Shown piece after piece: positions 38,018-46,710 of a stretch of DNA of 64,000 nt (its first letter is position 1; every line of letters starts with the position of its first letter). The position numbers and the translations under genes were made by a program. Source of the stretch: JALYQB01 sp035640155 (GTDB taxonomy: Bacteria; Actinomycetota; Actinomycetes; Mycobacteriales; Pseudonocardiaceae); contig DASQWR010000223.1 in the NCBI GenBank assembly GCA_035640155.1, forward strand, positions 9,037 through 73,036, given 5' to 3'. The notes under the pieces are model-generated. The model had not been told where the DNA came from and searched no databases. It saw only the letters and a list, made by a program, of their open reading frames with translations.

Positions 38018-39268
38018 AACGCCTGGATCAAGCACGTCTCCGTCTCCACGCGGCACCCCCGCCTCGTCGACGGCGTGCTCACCGTCGTCCTGCTGATCGC
38101 GGGCCTCACCTGGGGGCTACTCGAGTATCGCTACGTGGGTCAGCGACCGGGGGATGTCCTGCCGCCTGCGCCGCCGACATTCGGAGTAGGGGCGGCCATC
38201 TTCGCGATCGTGGTCCCGTTGGCCTGGCGGCGCCGGGCACCGCTCACCGCGTTCGCGCTGGCTGCCACTGCCCAGGTGGCAGCCTTGGCGCTGCTCAATG
38301 TCGAAAACGAGATCACCTTGCTCGCAGTACTGCTCGCGGGGTACAGCGCGTGTGCCTACGGGGCAAAGCCCCGGCGGACTCGGCTGTGGGTCGTTGCCTT
38401 CGGCGCGGCCCTGGTGGCCGCGCAGACCTACGTGGCCGCATCGAATCTGCCGGACGTGAGCAGTGGGCTGAGGGCGGGCATCAGCATGGCTGCGTACAGC
38501 CTGCATTTGATCGTCTGGGCGGTGGCCGTCTACGCGCTGGGCAACAGCGTGCGGATCGGTAGAGCTCGCGAGGCGGAGCTGGAGACCCGAACCACCCAGC
38601 TGGCGGCTGAAAAGGAGACGAACGCCCGCCGGGAAGTCCTGGAAGAGCGGGTGCGGGTGGCCAGAGAACTCCACGACGTCATCGCGCACCATGTAAGCCT
38701 GATGGGCATCCAGGCCGCCGCAGCCGGTCGGGTTCTGACTACCCGGCCCGAACAGGCGACCAAGGCATTGGCGTCCATCGAGGGAATCAGTCGCCAGGCG
38801 GTGGGCGAATTGCAGCGAATGCTCGGGTTCTTACGCCAGGACGGCGAGACCGACGCCTTGGCTCCGCCGCCGAACCTTCGCCGACTCGACGACCTCGTCA
38901 CCCAGATGTCCGACGCCAAGCTCGCGGTCGGGATCCATCTCCAAGGCGACCAACTGCCCCTGCCCGCAAGCCTGGACCTGTCCGCCTACCGGATCGTGCA
39001 AGAGGCATTGACCAACACGCTCAAGCACGCGAAGGCCACCACGGCCTCGGTGATCTTGCGCTACCGGGAGACGGTCTTCGAGGTCGAGGTGGTCGACAAC
39101 GGGGTGGGAGCCGAAAATGCTCCCAATGCGGGCAACGGTCGGCGCCGGCACGGACTGATCGGCATGCGGGAGCGAGTCATCCTCCACGGCGGCCAGTTCG
39201 AGGCTGGACCCCGATCCGAGGGCGGGTTCGGAGTGCGGGCCCGTTTCCCATTGCTGCAGCGATCATGA
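38015..39268 (+). CDS. Two-component sensor histidine kinase (NarL/DesK class)
   Basis: Membrane kinase that would phosphorylate the following regulator. The 417 residues have four or five N-terminal helices (about 20-175), a short coiled coil (180-212), the HisKA_3 box RVARELHDVIAHHVSLMGIQ with phospho-His220, and an HATPase_c domain with LTNTLKHAKATTASVIL (N box), VVDNGVGAENAP (G1) and GRRRHGLIGMRERV (G2). No extracytoplasmic sensor loop of size is present, suggesting an intramembrane sensor. Stop overlaps the regulator ATG by 4 bases. Confidence 0.93.
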   Translation: MNAWIKHVSVSTRHPRLVDGVLTVVLLIAGLTWGLLEYRYVGQRPGDVLPPAPPTFGVGAAIFAIVVPLAWRRRAPLTAFALAATAQVAALALLNVENEITLLAVLLAGYSACAYGAKPRRTRLWVVAFGAALVAAQTYVAASNLPDVSSGLRAGISMAAYSLHLIVWAVAVYALGNSVRIGRAREAELETRTTQLAAEKETNARREVLEERVRVARELHDVIAHHVSLMGIQAAAAGRVLTTRPEQATKALASIEGISRQAVGELQRMLGFLRQDGETDALAPPPNLRRLDDLVTQMSDAKLAVGIHLQGDQLPLPASLDLSAYRIVQEALTNTLKHAKATTASVILRYRETVFEVEVVDNGVGAENAPNAGNGRRRHGLIGMRERVILHGGQFEAGPRSEGGFGVRARFPLLQRS

Positions 39269-39934
39269 GTATCCGGATCCTGCTCGCCGACGACCAGGCC
39301 ATGGTCCGCGCCGGCTTCCGCATGATCCTCGAGGCCGAGGCCGACCTCGAAGTCGTGGGCGAGGCCGACGACGGCATCGCCGCGGTGGCCGCCGCCAGCC
39401 AGTTGCTACCCGATCTGACGTTTGATGGACATCCAGATGCCAATAATGGACGGGCTGGAGGCTACCCGCCGCATCGTGGGGATTGAGGGTCAAGCGAACG
39501 CTCGCGTCGTAATCTTGACCATGTTCGAGCGCGACGACTACATCTTCGAAGCCTTGCGCGTCGGAGCCAGTGGGTTCCTTCTCAAGAACGCTCCCGCCGA
39601 CGACCTCATCAAGGCGGTACGCGTCGTCGCGGCCGGTGACGCCCTGCTCGCTCCCTCGGTCACGCGCCGCATTATCGCCCACTACGCCCGCCAACCAGAA
39701 AAAACGGCGCGCGCAGCCGAGCTGAGTGCGCTCACTGACCGGGAGCGGGAAGTGCTCTGTCTGCTGGCCACCGGAAAAAGCAACGTCGAGATAGCGGCAG
39801 AACTACACGTCGGAGAAGGAACCGTCAAAACACACGTCTCTCATTTGCTACACAAACTTGGACTCCGGGACCGCGTTCAGGCCGTAGTGTTCGCATACCA
39901 GAGCGGCATCATGGAGCATAGAGACGAGCCGTGA
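39265..39934 (+). pseudogene. NarL-type response regulator split by a +1 frameshift
   Basis: Frame one (from ATG 39265) reads MSIRILLADDQAMVRAGFRM up to LLPDLT, with the acidic pocket DD. The frame then shifts: the second reading frame from about 39422 gives LMDIQMPIMDGLEATRRI, with the phospho-Asp, and continues through the receiver to a LuxR-type HTH (LTDREREVLCLLATGKSNVEIAAELHV). One extra T in acgtttgatgg (39418-39428) would explain it, since acgttgatgg restores LTLMDIQMP. All other regulator motifs are intact, so this is a very recent mutation, a sequencing error, or slippage. Confidence 0.85.
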
Positions 39935-39944
39935 TCATTCACGG
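39929..39944 (+). terminator. Hairpin at the end of the two-component operon
   Basis: CCGTGA-TCAT-TCACGG is a 6-bp stem with a 4-base loop that includes the regulator stop codon. It lacks a long T run. It fits a weak intrinsic terminator. Confidence 0.4.
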
Positions 39945-40077
39945 GGATCGCAGGCTTCATTATGGAGCGGTCTCGCTGATCTCGGCGGCTGGGCCGAACC
40001 GGTGTTCCTCGTCGTGCTCGTGGGGGATGCCGGCGTCGGTCCGTCCCGCCTCGGGACGGATGCGCGAAAGCGATGAT

Positions 40078-40767
40078 TCAGAGCCCTCGGCGGGAACCGC
40101 CCACGGGCAGACCGCGCAGGAACGGGTTGCTCGCACGCTCGCGACCGACGGTGGTGGTGGGGCCGTGGCCGGGCAGCACGACGGTCTCGTCGTCGAGCAC
40201 CAGCACCTTGTCCCGCAGCGAGGCGAGCATCTGCTGATGGTCGCCACCCGGCAGGTCGGTGCGCCCGATGGATCCGGCGAACAGGACGTCCCCGGCCACC
40301 AGCAGACCGACGCCCTCCTCCGTGGCGGAGCGAAACGTCACCGACCCCCCGGTGTGACCCGGAGTGTGGTCGACGACGAGGGTGACCCCGGCCAGGTCCA
40401 GGGACGCCCCGTCCTCCAACACCCGCACCTCCCGTGGCTCGCGCAGCTCGACCCGGCCGCCGAAGAGCTGCCCCGCCTCGGCGGACAGTCCCCGCATCGG
40501 GTCGGACAGCAGGATCCGGTCCTCGGGGTGGATCCAGGCCGGGATGTCGTTGCCGTCGCACACCGGCACCACCGACAACACGTGGTCGAAGTGCCCGTGG
40601 GTGAGCAGCACGGCGACGGGGTCGAGCCGGTGCTCGCGCAGTAGCTCCCGCAACGGTTCCTCGGCGTCCTGGCCGGGATCGACCACGACGCAGGGGGCAC
40701 CCGCTGCGGCGGCCAGCACGAAGCAGTTGGCCTGGAAGGCGCCGGCGGGAAACCCGGCAACGAGCAC
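40078..40767 (-). CDS. Metallo-beta-lactamase-fold hydrolase (glyoxalase II-like)
   Basis: Predicted thioesterase-type hydrolase. The 229 residues have the zinc motif THGHFDH near residue 57, HTPGHTGGSVTF near 133, LVAGDVLFAGSIGRTDLPGGD near 155 and the final LPGHGPTTTVGRE. The GTG at 40767 (VLVAGFPAGAFQANCFVL) fits the family start; upstream in-frame codons do not. It sits beside the cyclophilin gene as in mycobacteria (Rv2581c/Rv2582c), where hisS follows; here hisS is not in that place. Confidence 0.9.
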   Translation of the reverse strand: MLVAGFPAGAFQANCFVLAAAAGAPCVVVDPGQDAEEPLRELLREHRLDPVAVLLTHGHFDHVLSVVPVCDGNDIPAWIHPEDRILLSDPMRGLSAEAGQLFGGRVELREPREVRVLEDGASLDLAGVTLVVDHTPGHTGGSVTFRSATEEGVGLLVAGDVLFAGSIGRTDLPGGDHQQMLASLRDKVLVLDDETVVLPGHGPTTTVGRERASNPFLRGLPVGGSRRGL

Positions 40768-40908
40768 GGCAGCGCCTCTCGTGGACGGTGACGGTAGAAG
40801 AGAAGGGTAGTCCCGCGGGAGGGAGGCTGACGCCCGGCACACAGCACACCGCCCTAGACTCCGGCACCTGATCCCGCCTGATCACCGACCGAACCAGGAG
40901 CAGCACCG

Positions 40909-41793
40909 GTGCCCACCAACGAGCAGCGCCGCCAGGCCGCCAAGCGCAAGCTGGACCGTCAGCTCGCCCGCCGTGCGGCGCGCGCGAAGCGTCGCCGGAC
41001 CTACGCGGTGGCGGGCAGCGCCGCGGCCGTCGTGCTCGTGGTAGGCCTCGTCGTGCTCATCACCGTGCTCGGCGGTGGCGACGACGGGAACGCTGACACC
41101 GCCGCGGCGCCGAGCGCACCCCCCGTGCCGTCCGAAGACTCGGCAGACTCGGCCGACTCGCAGTCCCCCCAGGTCGACATCCCCGCCGAGCGTGCCGAGC
41201 CGCCGGTCCGTCCGCAGCCGCTGCCCCCCTCGGTGGACTGTCAGTACCCGGCAGGCCCACAGCCCCCGGCCAAGCCGGTGAACCCGCCTCCCGCGGGGCA
41301 GACGCCCACCACGGGCACCGTTGGTGTGAGCCTGCAGACCAGCGCAGGCACGATCCCACTGACCCTGGAACGCAGCCTCGCCCCCTGCGCGGTCAAGAGC
41401 TTCCTCAGCCTCACCGAGCAGGGCTACTTCAACGACACGCCCTGCCACCGGCTCACCACGGGCCAGGGCCTGCAGGTCCTGCAGTGCGGTGACCCCAGCG
41501 GCACCGGCACTGGCGGGCCCGGCTACAGCTTCGCCGACGAGACCTGGCCCGAGCTGACCTACGGCCGGGGCTATCTCGCGATGGCCAACTCCGGTCCGAA
41601 CACCAACGGCAGCCAGTTCTTCCTCGTCTACGGCGACGCGCAGCTACCCCCGGCCTACACCGTCTTCGGCACCGTCTCCGACGAGGGGCTACGCGTCATC
41701 GACCAGGTGGCTCGCGCCGGCGCCCAGGGCGGCACCCCTGACGGCCCACCCGCCACCCCCGTCACCATCACCACCGCCACGATCACCAACTGA
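40909..41793 (+). CDS. Membrane-anchored cyclophilin-type peptidyl-prolyl isomerase
   Basis: Extracytoplasmic folding helper. The 294 residues have a very basic cytoplasmic head (1-31, RRQAAKRKLDRQLARRAARA), one helix (VAGSAAAVVLVVGLVVLITV), a Ser/Pro-rich linker, then the cyclophilin domain (about 135-294) with FNDTPCHRLTT, YLAMANSGPNTNGSQFFLVY and YTVFGTV. GTG start. The Arg of the usual FHRV motif is present (CHRLT). Divergent from the MBL gene and convergent with the haloperoxidase gene. Confidence 0.92.
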   Translation: MPTNEQRRQAAKRKLDRQLARRAARAKRRRTYAVAGSAAAVVLVVGLVVLITVLGGGDDGNADTAAAPSAPPVPSEDSADSADSQSPQVDIPAERAEPPVRPQPLPPSVDCQYPAGPQPPAKPVNPPPAGQTPTTGTVGVSLQTSAGTIPLTLERSLAPCAVKSFLSLTEQGYFNDTPCHRLTTGQGLQVLQCGDPSGTGTGGPGYSFADETWPELTYGRGYLAMANSGPNTNGSQFFLVYGDAQLPPAYTVFGTVSDEGLRVIDQVARAGAQGGTPDGPPATPVTITTATITN

Positions 41794-41817
41794 CCGCCGA
41801 GGCCGGACGGGATGGAG

Positions 41818-41857
41818 GCGGTCGCCGGCCGGGGCGGAACCACCGGCCGGCGACCGC
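41818..41857. terminator. Bidirectional hairpin terminator
   Basis: A perfect 15-bp inverted repeat (gcggtcgccggccgg at 41818-41832 with its complement at 41843-41857) and a 10-base loop lie between the convergent cyclophilin and haloperoxidase genes. Confidence 0.75.
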
Positions 41858-41868
41858 AGCTCTGATGG

Positions 41869-43290
41869 TCAGGGCAGACGGGGACCCGCGGCGGTGGCCG
41901 CCTTGAGCCCGTTGGCGATGTCGTTGGCGATGTCGAGACCGAGCCGGACCCCGCCGATGTTCTGCGTGAGGTCGATCTCGTCGTTCTCGTTGACCGCAAA
42001 CCCGTCGAACTCCCAGTGCACCCCGAGGAACACGCGGCTGCGGCTGTTCTCCTCGATCATCTGCCACAGGCCGCCGGGAAATTTCCGTGCGTGCCGCGGC
42101 CGGACTGTTCCGGTGTTGTCGACGCTGATCCCGTTGAACTCATCGGAGACGAACTCGAGACCTTCCACGAGGTCATCCGAGCAGTACTCACCTCTGTTGT
42201 AGAAACACCTGACGGACTGGAAGACCGCCGCGCCCAACGTCGCGTGCCCCGACGGGTAGGCCGGGAAGTTCGGAGTCATGTTCTTCGCACCGACGTTGTT
42301 CGTATTCTGCGCACCGAGCGGGAGCCAGCCGGGGTCGGCATCTGGGTCCAGGACGTTGCCGCCCACTGCGGTCGGACCCGTGGAGGGGTCGTGCTCCCGG
42401 ATCCCCACCACCGGGCGCCACAGGTCGTAGAAGTACTTGTCGTCCCAGGCTAGGATCCCCGCGTCACCGATCGCCGCATTGACCAGCGCGAACAGCCGGG
42501 CATTCGCGGCGACATCGTTGCCCTGCGCGTCCGCGATCTTGCGAACGATTTGGTTGTACAGCCGAGGCGGCGTACCGAGCTCCTTGGCCCCGTCGTAGCC
42601 CCAGAAGATTCCAATGAGGGTCTCGGTAGGTGTGCGGGAGGGCAGCAGGTCGGTCGGCAACGTCCCGATGAGTTGCGGGGCGATGCCGTTGCTACGTACC
42701 TGCCGGAGGGCTCGGGTGTACACGGCGCCATCGAGCAGCGGGAACTCATCGAGGCGGTGGCGGGTGTTCACCGCGAAGTTGCGCGACCGGGCACCGTAGA
42801 ACGGCGCGTAGAAGCCCTGATCCGGGTTGTCCGGGTCCACCCGGTGCCGCCCACGGGCGATCGAGGGGGAGTAGCCAGCGCCGCTGACGCTGGGGTCGTC
42901 CTGGCGGAGAGCGAGGATGGCCGCGGCGACCGCCCGGCCGAAGTCATCACCGTCCGCGCGGGGCTGACCGCCAGGCAGGCCTGCCGCAGCGAGCCGAGCG
43001 TCGAAAAACGCCCACTGCGCCGGGTAGAGCGCGCTCAACGTGGCGTGCGCGGCAGCGGCAACCGCCGAGTCAACGTCGGCGCCCGGCGCGGGCGTCGGCA
43101 AGCCGTCCAGGTACGGCTCGTACTTCTCGTTGATGCTGAAGTAGGCGTCGTGCATCGCCAGGTGCACGATCGCGAGCGCCCGCGAACTGCCGACCGGGCC
43201 TTGGACTTCGACCTCGCTCGGCGCGCGGGTGGTGTGGGTCGTGCGATCGGCCTCTAGGGCAACCTCGTTCCAGAACAAGATGGGATCCAC
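41869..43290 (-). CDS. Vanadium-dependent haloperoxidase-type enzyme
   Basis: Member of the PAP2/vanadium chloroperoxidase superfamily. The 473 residues carry the oxyanion-site motifs in order: DDKYFYDLWRPVVGI (K285, R292), FPAYPSGHATLG (Ser347-Gly-His349) and SRVFLGVHWEFDG (R419, H425), the last being the residue that ligates vanadium in true haloperoxidases. No signal peptide is visible. I start at GTG 43290, preceded by aaggagag; the upstream ATG-less extension is less likely. Substrate is unknown: halide oxidation or phosphatase activity are both possible for this fold. Confidence 0.85.
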   Translation of the reverse strand: MDPILFWNEVALEADRTTHTTRAPSEVEVQGPVGSSRALAIVHLAMHDAYFSINEKYEPYLDGLPTPAPGADVDSAVAAAAHATLSALYPAQWAFFDARLAAAGLPGGQPRADGDDFGRAVAAAILALRQDDPSVSGAGYSPSIARGRHRVDPDNPDQGFYAPFYGARSRNFAVNTRHRLDEFPLLDGAVYTRALRQVRSNGIAPQLIGTLPTDLLPSRTPTETLIGIFWGYDGAKELGTPPRLYNQIVRKIADAQGNDVAANARLFALVNAAIGDAGILAWDDKYFYDLWRPVVGIREHDPSTGPTAVGGNVLDPDADPGWLPLGAQNTNNVGAKNMTPNFPAYPSGHATLGAAVFQSVRCFYNRGEYCSDDLVEGLEFVSDEFNGISVDNTGTVRPRHARKFPGGLWQMIEENSRSRVFLGVHWEFDGFAVNENDEIDLTQNIGGVRLGLDIANDIANGLKAATAAGPRLP

Positions 43291-43597
43291 TGGTTCTCTC
43301 CTTCTATTAAGGATGCGCCGCATGGACCGGCGTCATAGGTCAGAGCGACGATCACCCACTTCTGATACACCGAGGTGGAGGCACCCCTCTTGATCATTTC
43401 AGAGGTGGCGGGCTCAGCTCCGGCTCAGCTTCCGCCGAGTATTTGGTGATCTTCATCCCCATCTTGATTTTGCCTTCATGGGGGTGGTGTGCGTGGTCGC
43501 CGACGGTCGATCGGCCGTATCAGTCCGGATCCAGCTCCCTCTTCAGGGGTGGAAAGACCCGCGCCGGAACCACTCTGGCAGCAGCGAGGGAGTAGAA
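43291..43597. other. Divergent spacer between haloperoxidase and DoxX-like genes
   Basis: About 300 bases with no gene. It includes the Shine-Dalgarno (aaggagag on the minus strand) of the haloperoxidase gene and gaggga for the DoxX gene. It is less GC-rich than its flanks. No clear promoter hexamers or repeats stand out. Confidence 0.5.
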
Positions 43598-44146
43598 ATG
43601 AATTACCGGAACGACGTGAAAGGCCAACCGTTGTCCCCCACGCGTCGGTCGATCTCGCTCTCAGCGATCGAGCGTCGAGTCGCGGCGCTGGTGCGACCGT
43701 TCAGCCTCCCGCTGTTGCGGGTGTCCCTGGGTGTGGTCTTCATCTGGTTCGGTGCACTGAAGGTCACCAACGAAACCCCGGTGGCGGGCTTGGTCGCCGG
43801 CACGATGCCATGGATCGATTCCGCTTGGTTCGTCCCGCTCCTCGGAGCGATCGAAGTGGCGGTTGGAGTTGCCCTGATTGCAGGTCGCCGGTTGACGGCC
43901 GTGAGCTGCATACTGGTCGCCCACCTGGCCGGAACGTTCCTTGTCCTGTTGCTGCAGCCGCAGGTCGCTTTCCAGCATGGGAACCCGCTGCTGCTGACTA
44001 CAGAGGGGGAGTTCGTGGTGAAGAACCTCGTGCTGATCTCGGCGGGCATCGTCCTCGCATCCCGCCCGCGCGCACGGCAACCCGTCGAGAAACCACGATC
44101 GACAGGCCAGAAGGAGTCGCTTCCCCCGGCAAGTGGAACCTCATAG
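43598..44146 (+). CDS. DoxX/DUF417-like membrane protein
   Basis: The 182 residues contain four likely helices (LRVSLGVVFIWFGALKV, WFVPLLGAIEVAVGVALIAG, LVAHLAGTFLVLLLQPQVAF, VVKNLVLISAGIVLASRP) with the LGVVFIWFGALKV and EGEFVVKNLVLI pieces typical of DoxX-like proteins. The ATG at 43598 has gaggga ahead. Function uncertain; relatives are linked to redox or stress. It is divergent from the haloperoxidase gene, so the two may be co-regulated. Confidence 0.8.
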   Translation: MNYRNDVKGQPLSPTRRSISLSAIERRVAALVRPFSLPLLRVSLGVVFIWFGALKVTNETPVAGLVAGTMPWIDSAWFVPLLGAIEVAVGVALIAGRRLTAVSCILVAHLAGTFLVLLLQPQVAFQHGNPLLLTTEGEFVVKNLVLISAGIVLASRPRARQPVEKPRSTGQKESLPPASGTS

Positions 44147-44202
44147 CTGGACTCTCTGTCAGGTCGTGACGGATGCTCGTCTAGAGCCCACCGCTGCGAA
44201 GA

Positions 44203-44251
44203 CGTCATCCGCGCCCCCATCCAACGGTGCCGGCTGGGGGCGCGGATGACG
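44203..44251. terminator. Strong bidirectional terminator between doxX-like and relA
   Basis: A perfect 16-bp inverted repeat (44203-44218 with 44236-44251, core cgtcatccgcgccccc) and a 17-base loop separate two convergent genes. Confidence 0.8.
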
Positions 44252-44256
44252 ACGCG

Positions 44257-46710
44257 TCAGTTGGAGGACGTCAGGCGGTAGACGTCGTAGACACCCTCGA
44301 TGTTGCGTACCGCGCGCAGCACGTGCCCGAGGTGCTTCGGGTCACCCATCTCGAACGAGAACCGGCTGACCGCCACCCGATCACGTGAGGTGGTGACCGA
44401 CGCGGAGAGGATGTTCACCTTCTCGTCCGCCAGGACCTTGGTGACGTCGGAGAGCAGCCGGTGCCGGTCCAGCGCCTCGACCTGGATCGCGACGAGGAAG
44501 ATCGAGGATGACGACGGCGCCCACTCCACCTCGACCAGGCGCTCCGGCTGGGCACGCAGATCATCGGAGTTGGTGCAGTCGGTGCGGTGCACGCTCACCC
44601 CGCCGCCGTGGGTGACGAAGCCGAGGACCTCGTCCCCGGGGACCGGGGTGCAGCAGCGGGCAAGTTTGGCCAGCACGTCGCCGGCACCCTTGACGACCAC
44701 GCCGGAGTCTCCGGTGGCGCGGCGGGGCCGCACCGTCGACGGAGTGGCCCGCTCGGCGAGGACCTCCTCGGCGCCTTCCTCCCCGCCGAGCAATGCTACG
44801 AGGCGCTGCACCACGTGCCGCGACGACGCGTGGTGCTCTCCCACGGCGGCGTAGAGCGAACTCACGTCGGGGTAGCGCAGCTCCCGGGATACCGCCACCA
44901 TCGACTCGGCCGATACCAGCCGCTGCACGGGTAGCCCCGCGCGGCGGAGCTCCTTGGCGATGGCGTTTTTGCCGAGTTCGATCGCTTCTTCGCGTCGCTC
45001 CTTGGCGAACCACTGCCGGATCTTCGCCTTGGCCCGGGGGGAGGCGACGAACGATGACCAGTCCCGGCTCGGGCCGGCTCCCTCGGCCTTCGAGGTAAAG
45101 ATCTCGACGACCTCGCCGTTCTCCAGCTGTCGCTCCAGCGCGACCAGGCGGCCGTTGACGCGAGCCCCGATGCACCGGTTGCCGACCTCGGTGTGCACGG
45201 CGTAGGCGAAGTCCACCGGGGTCGAGCCTGCCGGTAGCGTGATGACCTCGCCCTTGGGCGTGAAGACGAATATTTCCCGGGTAGCCAGGTCGTAGCGCAG
45301 CGAATCGAGGAACTCGCCGGGGTCCGCGGCCTCCCGCTGCCAATCCAGCAGCTGCCGCATCCACGCCATCTCGTCGACCTCGACGGCCTGGCTCGGTCCA
45401 CTCGTCTTTCCTCGATGGGTGCCACTGATCTCCTTGTACCGCCAGTGGGCGGCGATGCCGTATTCGGCGGTTCGGTGCATCCCGTGGGTACGGATCTGCA
45501 CCTCGAGGGGCTTGCCGTCCGGTCCGATCACGGTGGTGTGCAGTGATTGGTAGACCCCGAACCGGGGCTGGGCGACGTAGTCCTTGAACCGACCCGGCAT
45601 CGGCTGCCACACGGAGTGCACCACACCGACCGCGGCGTAGCAGTCGCGTACGTCCTCGACCAGGATCCGCACCCCGACCAGGTCGTGGATGTCGTCGAAG
45701 TCCCGACCACGAACGATCATCTTCTGGTAGATGGAGTAGTAGTGTTTGGGACGGCCCTCGACAGTGGCGCTGATCCGGGTGCCGGACAGCTGCGCGGACA
45801 CCTGACTGATTACCGTGCGCAAGTAGGTGTCCCGGGAGGGGGCCCGGTCCGCAACCAACCGCACGATCTCGTCGTACTTCTTCGGGTGCAGGATCGCGAA
45901 GGAGAGGTCCTCCAGCTCCCACTTGATGGTCGCCATGCCGAGGCGATGCGCCAGCGGAGCGAGTACCTCGAGGGTCTCCTTCGCCTTGCGGGCTTGCTTC
46001 TCCGGCGGCAGGAAACGCATGGTGCGCATGTTGTGCAGCCGGTCCGCAAGCTTGATCACCAGCACCCGCGGGTCGCGGGCCATCGCGATGACCATCTTCC
46101 GGATGGTCTCGGCTTCTGCGGCGGCGCCGAGCTGGACCTTGTCCAGCTTGGTGACACCGTCGACCAGGTGTGCGACCTCATCGCCGAAGTCCTCGCCGAG
46201 CCGGGACAATGAGTAGTCGGTGTCCTCCACAGTGTCATGCAACAAGGCAGCGACGAGGGTGATGGTGTCCATCCCCAGCTCGGCCAGGATCGTCGAAACG
46301 GCGAGCGGGTGAGTGATGTAGGGGTCCCCGGACTTGCGCTTCTGGTGGGAGTGCTTGTCCTCGGCGACGTCGTAGGCCCGCTGCAGCAACGTGAGATCAG
46401 CCTTGGGATGCAACTCGCGGTGCACCGCGGCGAGAGGCTCGAGGACCTGCTTGACGGCGGAGGGGCGCTGCGCGGTGATGCGGCGGGCGATTCGTGCCCG
46501 CACCCGGCGCGTCGCCGAGGGGAGCCGCTCCTGTGGAGCCGCGGCCACCTGATCCTGCGAGCCTGCGACCACCCCGGAGTCAGCTGTGGTGGCCGCAACA
46601 GGCTGCAGGTCCTGGCCCACCGCGTCCTCCTGCCCCGTCGTCACAGCCGGAGCCACGAGGATAGCTCCGGCACCTGGCGCGAAGTCACCGAGGCGACGCG
46701 GGCGGCTCAC
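44257..46710 (-). CDS. relA: Bifunctional (p)ppGpp synthetase/hydrolase Rel
   Basis: Stringent-response enzyme. The 817 residues comprise the hydrolase HD domain ([40 protein letters not shown]), the synthetase domain ([36 protein letters not shown]), TGS ([20 protein letters not shown]) and a C-terminal ACT domain ([20 protein letters not shown]). The hydrolase residues are intact, so both activities are expected. The start is uncertain: GTG 46710 overlaps the upstream gene by 26 bases; a GTG at 46641 is possible. The adjacent apt gene of other actinobacteria is replaced by a pseudokinase. Confidence 0.95.
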   Translation of the reverse strand: MSRPRRLGDFAPGAGAILVAPAVTTGQEDAVGQDLQPVAATTADSGVVAGSQDQVAAAPQERLPSATRRVRARIARRITAQRPSAVKQVLEPLAAVHRELHPKADLTLLQRAYDVAEDKHSHQKRKSGDPYITHPLAVSTILAELGMDTITLVAALLHDTVEDTDYSLSRLGEDFGDEVAHLVDGVTKLDKVQLGAAAEAETIRKMVIAMARDPRVLVIKLADRLHNMRTMRFLPPEKQARKAKETLEVLAPLAHRLGMATIKWELEDLSFAILHPKKYDEIVRLVADRAPSRDTYLRTVISQVSAQLSGTRISATVEGRPKHYYSIYQKMIVRGRDFDDIHDLVGVRILVEDVRDCYAAVGVVHSVWQPMPGRFKDYVAQPRFGVYQSLHTTVIGPDGKPLEVQIRTHGMHRTAEYGIAAHWRYKEISGTHRGKTSGPSQAVEVDEMAWMRQLLDWQREAADPGEFLDSLRYDLATREIFVFTPKGEVITLPAGSTPVDFAYAVHTEVGNRCIGARVNGRLVALERQLENGEVVEIFTSKAEGAGPSRDWSSFVASPRAKAKIRQWFAKERREEAIELGKNAIAKELRRAGLPVQRLVSAESMVAVSRELRYPDVSSLYAAVGEHHASSRHVVQRLVALLGGEEGAEEVLAERATPSTVRPRRATGDSGVVVKGAGDVLAKLARCCTPVPGDEVLGFVTHGGGVSVHRTDCTNSDDLRAQPERLVEVEWAPSSSSIFLVAIQVEALDRHRLLSDVTKVLADEKVNILSASVTTSRDRVAVSRFSFEMGDPKHLGHVLRAVRNIEGVYDVYRLTSSN

